This document shows, piece by piece, positions 1 to 11,400 of a DNA stretch of 64,000 nucleotides. Position 1 is the stretch's first letter. Every line of letters starts with the position of its first letter. The notes beneath the pieces were generated by a model that had not been told where the DNA came from, did no database searches, and worked only from the letters and a program-made list of their open reading frames with translations. Both the position numbers and the translations under genes were made by a program. Source of the DNA: Cladorhizidae sp. MBARI D1340-BT2 (lineage: Eukaryota > Porifera > Demospongiae > Poecilosclerida > Cladorhizidae); contig JAQNBH010000005.1 in the NCBI GenBank assembly GCA_028752905.1, positions 310,001 to 374,000 on the forward strand, read 5' to 3'.

Positions 1-1290
1 ATGAATTCTTCATCAGTCCTCTTCTGATCCATATCCAACATAACGAAGAAGCGCGATGAGTTGGTAATGGGGGCAGGAGGATCAATATGGGAGAGAATGT
101 CCTCTCGTGGGACAGCTCTCGCTGGCCAGTTCCATCTCTTAAGCCCAGCAGATTTCATTAAATTTAGCGACAGATGAGTGGGAGTGCTGCTCTCCATACA
201 AAATATTTTCTGTCGGGTTGTAGTCAGATGCAGACTTCTCCACAGCAGCACGCTGTTTGTTGTATTCCTCCGCTTGTGCTCTCTTGATAAATACGTGCTT
301 GAGGAAATGGGGAAGAAGGGCGAGGATGTGCTCCTTCAAGTCATCAGTCACCCCCTCATGAACAACTTTCTTTAGGCGCTCATTCTCGTCCTCCCACTCG
401 AGCCATGTGACAGCCTGTTCCACTTGCACCACCTGATCATACTGCTCAAGGAAGCGCTGACCATCACGGCAGTTGTTCAGCCAGCACTTGTTTGAAGGAT
501 TCTCACACATGAAGGAGTCAGGGGTAGTGGGGGAGTACCGGGGGATATCTAGCACCACCTTGTGGAGTGCCTCCAATGCCAAGATGACATCCTCATGGGG
601 CAGATGCATGCATTGTGTGGGGTCTGGCCTACATAGAGTACATGGGTTGGTCTAAGAGTCTTCAACTTTGTTAGACCAACTTTTGCATTGGGGTAGTCCT
701 GGGTGAACAGAGCATGATACTCCTTCAGGGTACAGACCAAGTGACGGATCTGTTTCTTCTCCATTCCCACTTTCCTGGCATCTTTCCTACCAGGGGCTTG
801 ACGACTGATGTCATCACGTTCATAGAAAGAGATGACGAGCTGGTCTGTCTCACCGAGTTCTGTTTGGATTTGATTGGGTGTGTGGGGATCCACGAACACA
901 TAGTCTGCACAAATGTTCCTGCATACTTTCTTTCTTTTTGTTTGGATCATTGGGTAGACTGAGGCGAAGACGGGGTGTGGCCTTGCCCAGTGCATTGGCA
1001 CTACCGAAGACAGTTTTGGAAGGTGTATCTGAGGTGTGGGCAAAGTGCTAGAGGGCCTTGCGCTGCCGATACTTTTGTACACGAAGACATGTTGCTTCAA
1101 GGATTTTCCTCTTCTGATATGAACGTGCCCGATCAGAAAGATTGTCCAGCTGTTTCTTCTTCAAGAGGCGAGCTACTCGCATTCTCTCAGCATTCTTTGC
1201 TTTGCAGGTCTCATGCTCTCCTAATGCCTTCTTCTTCTCCCTGTAGCGTCTCTGACGTTCAACATTTGGGGTGCTTTTTTCACAGGAAAA
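1..1290 (-). pseudogene. Degenerate transposon-type coding remnant, antisense to MMS19
   Basis: Read on the minus strand, the segment gives pieces of one protein in changing frames. In order: a basic stretch NVERQRRYREKKK with coiled-coil character; a stop at 1048-1050; KTVFGSANALGKA; then ERDDISRQAPGRKD and AKVGLTKLKTLRPTHV; then HEDVILALEALHKVVLDIPR, acidic and Lys-rich helices, and AGLKRWNWPARAVPREDILS. Frame breaks fall near 1050, 950-1000, 600 and 140. The order of motifs recalls a large uncharacterised, repeat-encoded family seen in cnidarian and other invertebrate genomes; I cannot name the superfamily. It sits in an MMS19 intron on the opposite strand and looks dead. It probably continues beyond base 1. 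Confidence 0.6.
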
Positions 1291-1421
1291 GAACTAAAAA
1301 TCAATGAATCACTAAATCAATCTTGAAATCAATCAATAGCTATGCTATATGATGCAGGCAAACCATCAAAGGTAAGTTTAAGAAACATAACATGTAGACA
1401 GCCTAATATCAAAATGATTAC

Positions 1422-1600
1422 CTTGTCATATTGGAGAATTGCTGGTACAGTATTGACCATGTGCTTGAGGTCAGAGTACTTGGAGAATCTCAAGCATGGT
1501 GCTTGGTCATAGTAATAAGGTCATCTTTTATGTTGTGGCCCAATACCAGTGTCATTGAGCATATTCAGAGCAGCATTTGACTGCCCTTGATCTCCAAACA
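1422..1600 (-). pseudogene. Possible upstream exon of the antisense transposon remnant
   Basis: On the minus strand this reads LQRLFGDQGQSNAALNMLND, a stop, then YSDLKHMVNTVPAILQYDK, and ends at a good donor, ACAAG/GTAATC. Acceptor-like TTTTTAG or GAAAAAAG lies about 130 bases further along, ahead of the basic NVERQRRYREKKK stretch, so the parent element may have had an intron. The reading is already broken by a stop. Confidence 0.3.
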
Positions 1601-2294
1601 GTCTTTGGAGACAGGTACACATTAATACATGATGAGCAGTGTATGTAGAAGCATGTCCGTTGTATTTGGCTGAATTGTTTTACGCACGTTACAAATTTCA
1701 ACGTGAAATGGCCAGACAACTGCTCCTTCAATTGGTACCATTTTTGGCATAAAGTACCATCACATAGTAAGGGAAGAGAAAATGGAATTATCTGCAGCTA
1801 CGCCTAGAACTTTGGAAACAGTGGGAACTTTTCGACATTTTGTGTTACGCACGTTACAAGAAAACTTGTAATTGGAAAGCAATGCAGGGCTCCATTCCAT
1901 ACCCATGAGGGCAAAAAAATATTTTGGACGATGAAACTAAACAAAAATTCCCACACAAAAATGTAACCATATATGCCATAGCTATCTTCTAACATGGATT
2001 TCTACTTTCATGGAGATGAGACGATCTTTGTCAGAAACCATTAAAAAAATTCACTGAACTTCAAAGCAATGGCGTGGAGTCATGAGTAAAGATATCAATC
2101 TAATACCAACTTTTCCTTAAGCCTCAATCTACTTCATGCCCATAAACTTTTTTTAGTGTTGCCATGGCATTTTTTTCAAACCTCCAATGTCACAATTTTT
2201 TGTCCTTGCCCTAGACCTACTTGGGTAGTTTGGGTAGCCTATATTTTACTCGCTCTGATCTTTCCTCTGCCCCTCCCCTCTATTTCCCCCGCAG
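1601..2294. other. Intron sequence, no gene seen
   Basis: AT-rich unique sequence with scattered stops in all frames. CGCACGTTAC plus CACGTTACAA-type words occur twice (near 1684 and 1845). The last 70 bases form the pyrimidine-rich approach to the acceptor at 2294. No upstream MMS19 exon is recognisable here. Confidence 0.6.
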
Positions 2295-2443
2295 ATTGCC
2301 AGCAACCCCTCATTGAGCCAGGGTTAATGCAGCCAGCAGTGCATCTGCTAGCTGCAGTGGCCATGGCCACACAGACAGCAGCCAGCTCCATCACTGCTGT
2401 GGCCATGCCAATACTGCTAGCACAGTTCTCGGCAAACACACAG
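2295..2443 (+). CDS. MMS19: MMS19 exon 1 of the window
   Basis: The acceptor is a pyrimidine tract followed by CCCGCAG; the donor is CAG/GTGCGT. The exon starts with two bases of a split codon and ends in phase 0. It encodes DCQQPLIEP...LLAQFSANTQ, aligning with human DCRHHLCEP...LLLEQFHKHSQ, a HEAT helix pair in the middle of the protein. The preceding exon is not in the window. Confidence 0.85.
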
Positions 2444-5400
2444 GTGCGTGTGTGGTGTGTATGTGTGTGGTGTAAGTGTGTTAGGTATGTGTGTGGTGTG
2501 TGTTAGGTATGTGTGTGGTTAAGTGTTAGGTATGTGTGTGGTGTAAGTGTGTTAGGTATGTGTGTGGTGTAAGTGTGTTAGGTATGTGTGTGGTGTAAGT
2601 GTGTTAGGTATGTGTGTGGTGTGTATGTGTGTGGTGTAAGTTGTTAGGTATGTGTGTGGTGTGTTAGGTATGTGTGTGGTGTAAGTGTTAGGTATGTGTG
2701 TGGTGTAAGTGTGTTAGGTATGTGTGTGGTGTAAGTGTGTTAGGTATGTGTGTGTTAGGTATGTGTGTGGTGTGTATGTGTGTGGTGTAAGTTGTTAGGT
2801 ATGTGTGTGGTGTGTGTTAGGTATGTGTGTGGTGTAAGTGTTAGGTATGTGTGTGGTGTAAGTGTGTTAGGTATGTGTGTGGTGTAAGTGTGTTAGGTAT
2901 GTGTGTGGTGTAAGTGTGTTAGGTATGTGTGTGGTGTGTGGTGTAAGTTGTTAGGTATGTGTGTGGTGTGTGTTAGGTATGTGTGTGGTGTAAGTGTTAG
3001 GTATGTGTGTGGTGTAAGTGTGTTAGGTATGTGTGTGGTGTAAGTGTGTTAGGTATGTGTGTGGTGTAAGTGTGTTAGGTATGTGTGTGGTGTAAGTGGG
3101 TTAGGTGTGTGTGTGGTTAAGTCTGTATAGCTGTGTGTGTGTGAATAGCTATGGGTATTGTGTAAGTAGTTATGTGGTTGATTAGACATAACTAGACACT
3201 TGTCTAGCCTCTTATGCATTAATGATTGCATACATGTTTATCAGAGGTCACATCAGGTGTTGATTATTGCTGTGCATACATGTTTATCAGGTCACATCAG
3301 GTGTTGATTATTGCTGTGCACATGTGTATCAGAGGTCACATCAGGTGTTGTTGATTATTGCTGTGCACACATGTGTATCAGAGGTCACATCAGGTGTTGA
3401 TTATTGCTGTGCACACATGTGTATCAGGTCACATCAGGTGTTGATTATTGCTGTGCACACATGTGTATCAGAGGTCACATCAGGTGTTGATTATTGCTGT
3501 GAACACATGTGTATCAGAGGTCACATCAGGTGTTGATTGTTGCTGTGCACACATGTGTATCAGAGGTCACATCAGGTGTTGATTATTGCTGTGCACACAT
3601 GTGTATCAGAGGTCACATCAGGTGTTGATTATTGCTGTGCACACATGTGTATCAGGTCACATCAGGTGTTGATTATTGCTGTGCACAAATGTGTATCAGA
3701 GGTCACATCAGGTGTTGATTATTGCTGTGCATTATTAGGAGTCACACCAGAGATCTGTGTTGGATGCTGTACATGTGCTGGTGCGAGGAGTAGCTGCCGC
3801 CAGCGCCACCGACATGGAAGGTACAAGACATCATAGCACACACCCCTCCCATCTGCCCACACACACTCTGTGCTTATTAAATGTGTTTTGGTAGTATCCA
3901 TACCAAATTTGTATCTTGACATTGTGTCCGATATGCATCAGATCCACGTGCCTGGAGATTTAATAAGGATAATAATTGTGTGTGTGTGTGTTTAAATAAG
4001 AGCTCCCAGGCTATGGCTGCAGGTCCAAGCTTGGAGGAGACTAGAGTGCTAATCAGATATGATTTGCTAGACACCATGGAGCCTAACTAGCTCTCCTGGC
4101 CACACTGCACCTAAACTGATGCACATTAATGTGTGTTGGGTCCTAGGGAGGGGAACTCTTCAAGTCGATGCGCATTCATTGCGTCACTAGCACCGAACTG
4201 CATGAAGCAAAAATAATCAGCCTGCCAAAGTCAGACAAAATCATATACTGTAGCTGTAGATGAGATGGAGTTTGTTTTTGCGTCCTTTTCTTGGTGATCA
4301 GCTCCTACAGATATGCAGGAAACATTTGCTCCAGAGAAGAAAGAGGAGAGAGCTGAGGGAAAGGCAGAACCAATGAAGACTGCGCACCAACTTCAGAAGT
4401 CCAGATGCAGGGTGTATGAACATAGCAACAGTTCTCTAGCTATGTAGTGGTCTAGCTAGCTAGCCCCTCTAGCTAGTTAGCTATCTAGCTTGGCCACAGG
4501 CCACAGGAAGTATAGAGGAGACTGCAGCCATCGCAAAGATGCGGTAAATGAAATTCTTTACTACGCATACTCGCATAGTTATTTGAAGGCTTTAATTTAT
4601 TGCTCTTTTCGACTCCCACCACCTAATTAAGGAGTTGGACTAGATTAATGCAGTATGAATTCAGTGTGGATGCGACCTCTGTGTATTAATGCACGTTCAC
4701 TTGTGCAGTTTGGGACATGCCTTAACCCACGCTGTAGCTCTGCTATATTAGGGCATAAGCTAGCTAGATCTGGACTAGCCCATGCTGTAGCTACTGCTAT
4801 ATGCAGGCATAAGCTAGCTAGATCTAGCCTATGCTGTAGCTACTGCTATATGCAGGGCATAAGCTAGCTAGATCTAGACTAGCCCATGCTGTAGCTACTG
4901 CTATATGCAGGGCATAAGCTAGCTAGATCTGGACTAGCCCATGCTGTAGCTACTGCTATATGCAGGGCATAAGCTAGCTAGATCTAGACTAGCCCATGCT
5001 GTAGCTACTGCTATATGCAGGCATAAGCTAGCTAGATCTAGACTAGCCTATGCTGTAGCTACTGCTATATGCAGGGCATAAGCTAGCTAGATCTAGACTA
5101 GCCCATGCTGTAGCTACTGCTATATGCAGGGCATAAGCTAGCTAGATCTAGCCTATGCTGTAGCTACTGCTATATGCAGGGCATAAGCTAGCTAGATCTA
5201 GACTAGCCCATGCTGTAGCTACTGCTATATGCAGGGCATAAGCTAGCTAGATCTAGACTAGCCCATGCTGTAGCTACTGCTATATGCAGGGCATAAGCTA
5301 GCTAGATCTGGACTAGCCTATGCTGTAGCTACTGCTATATGCAGGGCATAAGCTAGCTAGATCTGGACTAGCCTATGCTGTAGCTACTGCTATATGCAGG

Positions 5401-8400
5401 GCATAAGCTAGCTAGATCTAGACTAGCCCATGCTGTAGCTACTGCTATATGCAGGGCATAAGCTAGCTAGATCTAGACTAGCCCATGCTGTAGCTACTGC
5501 TATATGCAGGGCATAAGCTAGCTAGATCTAGACTAGCCCATGCTGTAGCTACTGCTATATGCAGGGCATAAGCTAGCTAGATCTGGACTAGCCTATGCTG
5601 TAGCTACTGCTATATGCAGGGCATAAGCTAGCTAGATCTAGACTAGCCCATGCTGTAGCTACTGCTATATGCAGGGCATAAGCTAGCTAGATCTAGACTA
5701 GCCCATGCTGTAGCTACTGCTATATGCAGGGCATAAGCTAGCTAGATCTGGACTAGCCCATGCTGTAGCTACTGCTATATGCAGGGCATAAGCTAGCTAG
5801 ATCTGGACTAGCCCATGCTGTAGCTACTGCTATATGCAGGGCATAAGCTAGCTAGATCTAGACTAGCCCATGCTGTAGCTACTGCTATATGCAGGGCATA
5901 GGCTAGCTAGATCTGGACTAGCCCATGCTGTAGCTACTGCTATATGCAGGGCATAAGCTAGCTAGATCTAGCCCATGCTGTAGCTACTGCTATATGCAGG
6001 GCATAAGCTAGCTAGATCTGGACTAGCCCATGCTGTAGCTACTGCTATATGCAGGGCATAAGCTAGCTAGATCTAGCCCATGCTGTAGCTACTGCTATAT
6101 GCAGGGCATAAGCTAGCTAGATCTAGACTAGCCCATGCTGTAGCTACTGCTATATGCAGGCATAAGCTAGCTAGATCTAGACTAGCCCATGCTGTAGCTA
6201 CTGCTATATGCAGGGCATAAGCTAGCTAGATCTAGACTAGCCCATGCTGTAGCTACTGCTATATGCAGGGCATAAGCTAGCTAGATCTGGACTAGCCCAT
6301 GCTGTAGCTACTGCTATATGCAGGGCATAAGCTAGCTAGATCTAGACTAGCCCATGCTGTAGCTACTGCTATATGCAGGGCATAAGCTAGCTAGATCTAG
6401 ACTAGCCCATGCTGTAGCTACTGCTATATGCAGGGCATAAGCTAGCTAGATCTGGACTAGCCCATGCTGTAGCTACTGCTATATGCAGGGCATAAGCTAG
6501 CTAGATCTGGACTAGCCCATGCTGTAGCTACTGCTATATGCAGGGCATAAGCTAGCTAGATCTAGACTAGCCCATGCTGTAGCTACTGCTATATGCAGGG
6601 CATAAGCTAGCTAGATCTAGACTAGCCTATGCTGTAGCTACTGCTATATGCAGGGCATAAGCTAGCTAGATCTCCATGCTGTAGCTACTGCTATATGCAG
6701 GCATAAGCTAGCTAGATCTGGACTAGCCCATGCTGTAGCTACTGCTATATGCAGGGCATAAGCTAGCTAGATCTCCATGCTGTAGCTACTGCTATATGCA
6801 GGCATAAGCTAGCTAGATCTGGACTAGCCCATGCTGTAGCTACTGCTATATGCAGGGCATAAGCTAGCTAGATCTGGACTAGCCCATGCTGTAGCAACTG
6901 CTATATGCAGGCATAAGCTAGCTAGATCTAGACTAGCCCATGCTGTAGCTACTGCTATATGCAGGGCATAAGCTAGCTAGATCTGGACTAGCCCATGCTG
7001 TAGCTACTGCTATATGCAGGCATAAGCTAGCTAGATCTGGACTAGCCCATGCTGTAGCTACTGCTATATGCAGGGCATAAGCTAGCTAGATCTAGACTAG
7101 CCCATGCTGTAGCTACTGCTATATGCAGGGCATAAGCTAGCTAGATCTGGACTAGCCTATGCTGTAGCTACTATATGCAGGGCATAAGCTAGCTAGATCT
7201 AGACTAGCCCATGATGCTGTAGCTACTGCTATATGCAGGGCATAAGCTAGCTAGATCTAGACTAGCCTACGCTGTAGCTACTGCTATATGCAGGGCATAA
7301 GCTAGCTAGATCTAGACTAGCCCATGCTGTAGCTACTGCTATATGCAGGGCATAAGCTAGCTAGATCTAGACTAGCCCATGCTGTAGCTACTGCTATATG
7401 CAGGCATAAGCTAGCTAGATCTAGACTAGCCCATGCTGTAGCTACTGCTATATGCAGGGCATAAGCTAGCTAGATCTAGACTAGCCCATGCTGTAGCTAC
7501 TGCTATATGCAGGGCATAAGCTAGCTAGATCTGGACTAGCCCATGCTGTAGCTACTGCTATATGCAGGGCATAAGCTAGCTAGATCTAGACTAGCCCATG
7601 CTGTAGCTACTGCTATATGCAGGGCATAAGCTAGCTAGATCTAGACTAGCCCATGCTGTAGCTACTGCTATATGCAGGGCATAAGCTAGCTAGATCTGGA
7701 CTAGCCCATGCTGTAGCTACTGCTATATGCAGGGCATAAGCTAGCTAGATCTGGACTAGCCCATGCTGTAGCTACTGCTATATGCAGGGCATAAGCTAGC
7801 TAGATCTAGACTAGCCCATGCTGTAGCTACTGCTATATGCAGGGCATAAGCTAGCTAGATCTAGACTAGCCTATGCTGTAGCTACTGCTATATGCAGGGC
7901 ATAAGCTAGCTAGATCTCCATGCTGTAGCTACTGCTATATGCAGGCATAAGCTAGCTAGATCTGGACTAGCCCATGCTGTAGCTACTGCTATATGCAGGG
8001 CATAAGCTAGCTAGATCTCCATGCTGTAGCTACTGCTATATGCAGGCATAAGCTAGCTAGATCTGGACTAGCCCATGCTGTAGCTACTGCTATATGCAGG
8101 GCATAAGCTAGCTAGATCTGGACTAGCCCATGCTGTAGCAACTGCTATATGCAGGCATAAGCTAGCTAGATCTAGACTAGCCCATGCTGTAGCTACTGCT
8201 ATATGCAGGGCATAAGCTAGCTAGATCTGGACTAGCCCATGCTGTAGCTACTGCTATATGCAGGCATAAGCTAGCTAGATCTGGACTAGCCCATGCTGTA
8301 GCTACTGCTATATGCAGGGCATAAGCTAGCTAGATCTAGACTAGCCCATGCTGTAGCTACTGCTATATGCAGGGCATAAGCTAGCTAGATCTGGACTAGC

Positions 8401-11400
8401 CTATGCTGTAGCTACTATATGCAGGGCATAAGCTAGCTAGATCTAGACTAGCCCATGATGCTGTAGCTACTGCTATATGCAGGGCATAAGCTAGCTAGAT
8501 CTAGACTAGCCTACGCTGTAGCTACTGCTATATGCAGGGCATAAGCTAGCTAGATCTAGACTAGCCCATGCTGTAGCTACTGCTATATGCAGGGCATAAG
8601 CTAGCTAGATCTAGACTAGCCCATGCTGTAGCTACTGCTATATGCAGGGCATAAGCTAGCTAGATCTAGACTAGCCCATGCTGTAGCTACTGCTATATGC
8701 AGGGCATAAGCTAGCTAGATCTAGACTAGCCCATGCTGTAGCTACTGCTATATGCAGGGCATAAGCTAGCTAGATCTGGACTAGCCTATGCTGTAGCTAC
8801 TGCTATATGCAGGCATAAGCTAGCTAGATCTAGACTAGCCCATGCTGTAGCTACTGCTATATGCAGGGCATAAGCTAGCTAGATCTGGACTAGCCTACGC
8901 TGTAGCTACTGCTATATGCAGGGCATAAGCTAGCTAGATCTAGACTAGCAAATGCTGTAGCTACTGCTATATGCAGGGCATAAGCTAGCTAGATCTAGAC
9001 TAGCCCATGCTGTAGCTACTGCTATATGCAGGGCATAGGCTAGCTAGATCTAGACTAGCCCATGCTGTAGCTACTGCTATATGCAGGGCATAAGCTAGCT
9101 AGATCTGGACTAGCCCATGCTGTAGCTACTGCTATATGCAGGGCATAAGCTAGCTAGATCTGGACTAGCCCATGCTGTAGCTACTGCTATATGCAGGGCA
9201 TAAGCTAGCTAGATCTAGACTAGCCCATGCTGTAGCTACTGCTATATGCAGGGCATAAGCTAGCTAGATCTGGACTAGCCCATGCTGTAGCTACTGCTAT
9301 ATGCAGGGCATAAGCTAGCTAGATCTGGACTAGCCCTCGCTGTAGCTACTGCTATATGCAGGGCATAAGCTAGCTAGATCTAGACTAGCCCATGCTGTAG
9401 CTACTGCTATATGCAGGGCATAAGCTAGCTAGATCTGGACTAGCCCATGCTGTAGCTACTGCTATATGCAGGGCATAAGCTAGCTAGATCTGGACTAGCC
9501 TATGCTGTAGCTACTGCTATATGCAGGGCATAAGCTAGCTAGATCTAGACTAGCCCATGCTGTAGCTACTGCTATATGCAGGGCATAAGCTAGCTAGATC
9601 TAGACTAGCCCATGCTGTAGCTACTGCTATATGCAGGGCATAAGCTAGCTAGATCTAGACTAGCCCATGCTGTAGCTACTGCTATATGCAGGGCATAAGC
9701 TAGCTAGATCTAGACTAGCCCATGCTGTAGCTACTGCTATATGCAGGGCATAAGCTAGCTAGATCTAGACTAGCCCATGCTGTAGCTACTGCTATATGCA
9801 GGGCATAAGCTAGCTAGATCTAGACTAGCCCATGCTGTAGCTACTGCTATATGCAGGGCATAAGCTAGCTAGATCTGGACTAGCCTACGCTGTAGCTACT
9901 GCTATATGCAGGGCATAAGCTAGCTAGATCTGGACTAGCCCATGCTGTAGCTACTGCTATATGCAGGGCATAAGCTAGCTAGATCTAGACTAGCCCATGC
10001 TGTAGCTACTGCTATATGCAGGGCATAAGCTAGCTAGATCTAGACTAGCCCATGCTGTAGCTACTGCTATATGCAGGCATAAGCTAGCTAGATCTGGACT
10101 AGCCCATGCTGTAGCTACTGCTATATGCAGGGCATAAGCTAGCTAGATCTGGACTAGCCTATGCTGTAGCTACTGCTATATGCAGGGCATAAGCTAGCTA
10201 GATCTAGACTAGCCCACGCTGTAGCTACTGCTATATGCAGGGCATAAGCTAGCTAGATCTGGACTAGCCTATGCTGTAGCTACTGCTATATGCAGGGCAT
10301 AAGCTAGCTAGATCTAGATCTAGCCTATGCTGTAGCTACTGCTATATGCAGGGCATAAGCTAGCTAGATCTAGACTAGCCCATGCTGTAGCTACTGCTAT
10401 ATGCAGGGCATAAGCTAGCTAGATCTAGACTAGCCCATGCTGTAGCTACTGCTATATGCAGGGCATAAGCTAGCTAGATCTGGACTAGCCTACGCTGTAG
10501 CTACTGCTATATGCAGGGCATAAGCTAGCTAGATCTGGACTAGCCCATGCTGTAGCTACTGCTATATGCAGGGCATAAGCTAGCTAGATCTGGACTAGCC
10601 CATGCTGTAGCTACTGCTATATGCAGGCATAAGCTAGCTAGATCTAGACTAGCCCATGCTGTAGCTACTGCTATATGCAGGGCATAAGCTAGCTAGATCT
10701 AGACTAGCCCATGCTGTAGCTACTGCTATATGCAGGGCATAAGCTAGCTAGATCTGGACTAGCCCATGCTGTAGCTACTGCTATATGCAGGGCATAAGCT
10801 AGCTAGATCTAGACTAGCCCATGCTGTAGCTACTGCTATATGCAGGGCATAAGCTAGCTAGATCTAGACTAGCCCATGCTGTAGCTACTGCTATATGCAG
10901 GGCATAAGCTAGCTAGATCTGGACTAGCCCATGCTGTAGCTACTGCTATATGCAGGGCATAAGCTAGCTAGATCTAGACTAGCCCATGCTGTAGCTACTG
11001 CTATATGCAGGGCATAAGCTAGCTAGATCTAGACTAGCCCATGCTGTAGCTACTGCTATATGCAGGCATAAGCTAGCTAGATCTAGCCTATGCTGTAGCT
11101 ACTGCTATATGCAGGCATAAGCTAGCTAGATCTAGACTAGCCCATGCTGTAGCTACTGCTATATGCAGGGCATAAGCTAGCTAGATCTGGACTAGCCTAC
11201 GCTGTAGCTACTGCTATATGCAGGGCATAAGCTAGCTAGATCTGGACTAGCCCATGCTGTAGCTACTGCTATATGCAGGGCATAAGCTAGCTAGATCTAG
11301 ACTAGCCCATGCTGTAGCTACTGCTATATGCAGGGCATAAGCTAGCTAGATCTAGACTAGCCCATGCTGTAGCTACTGCTATATGCAGGCATAAGCTAGC

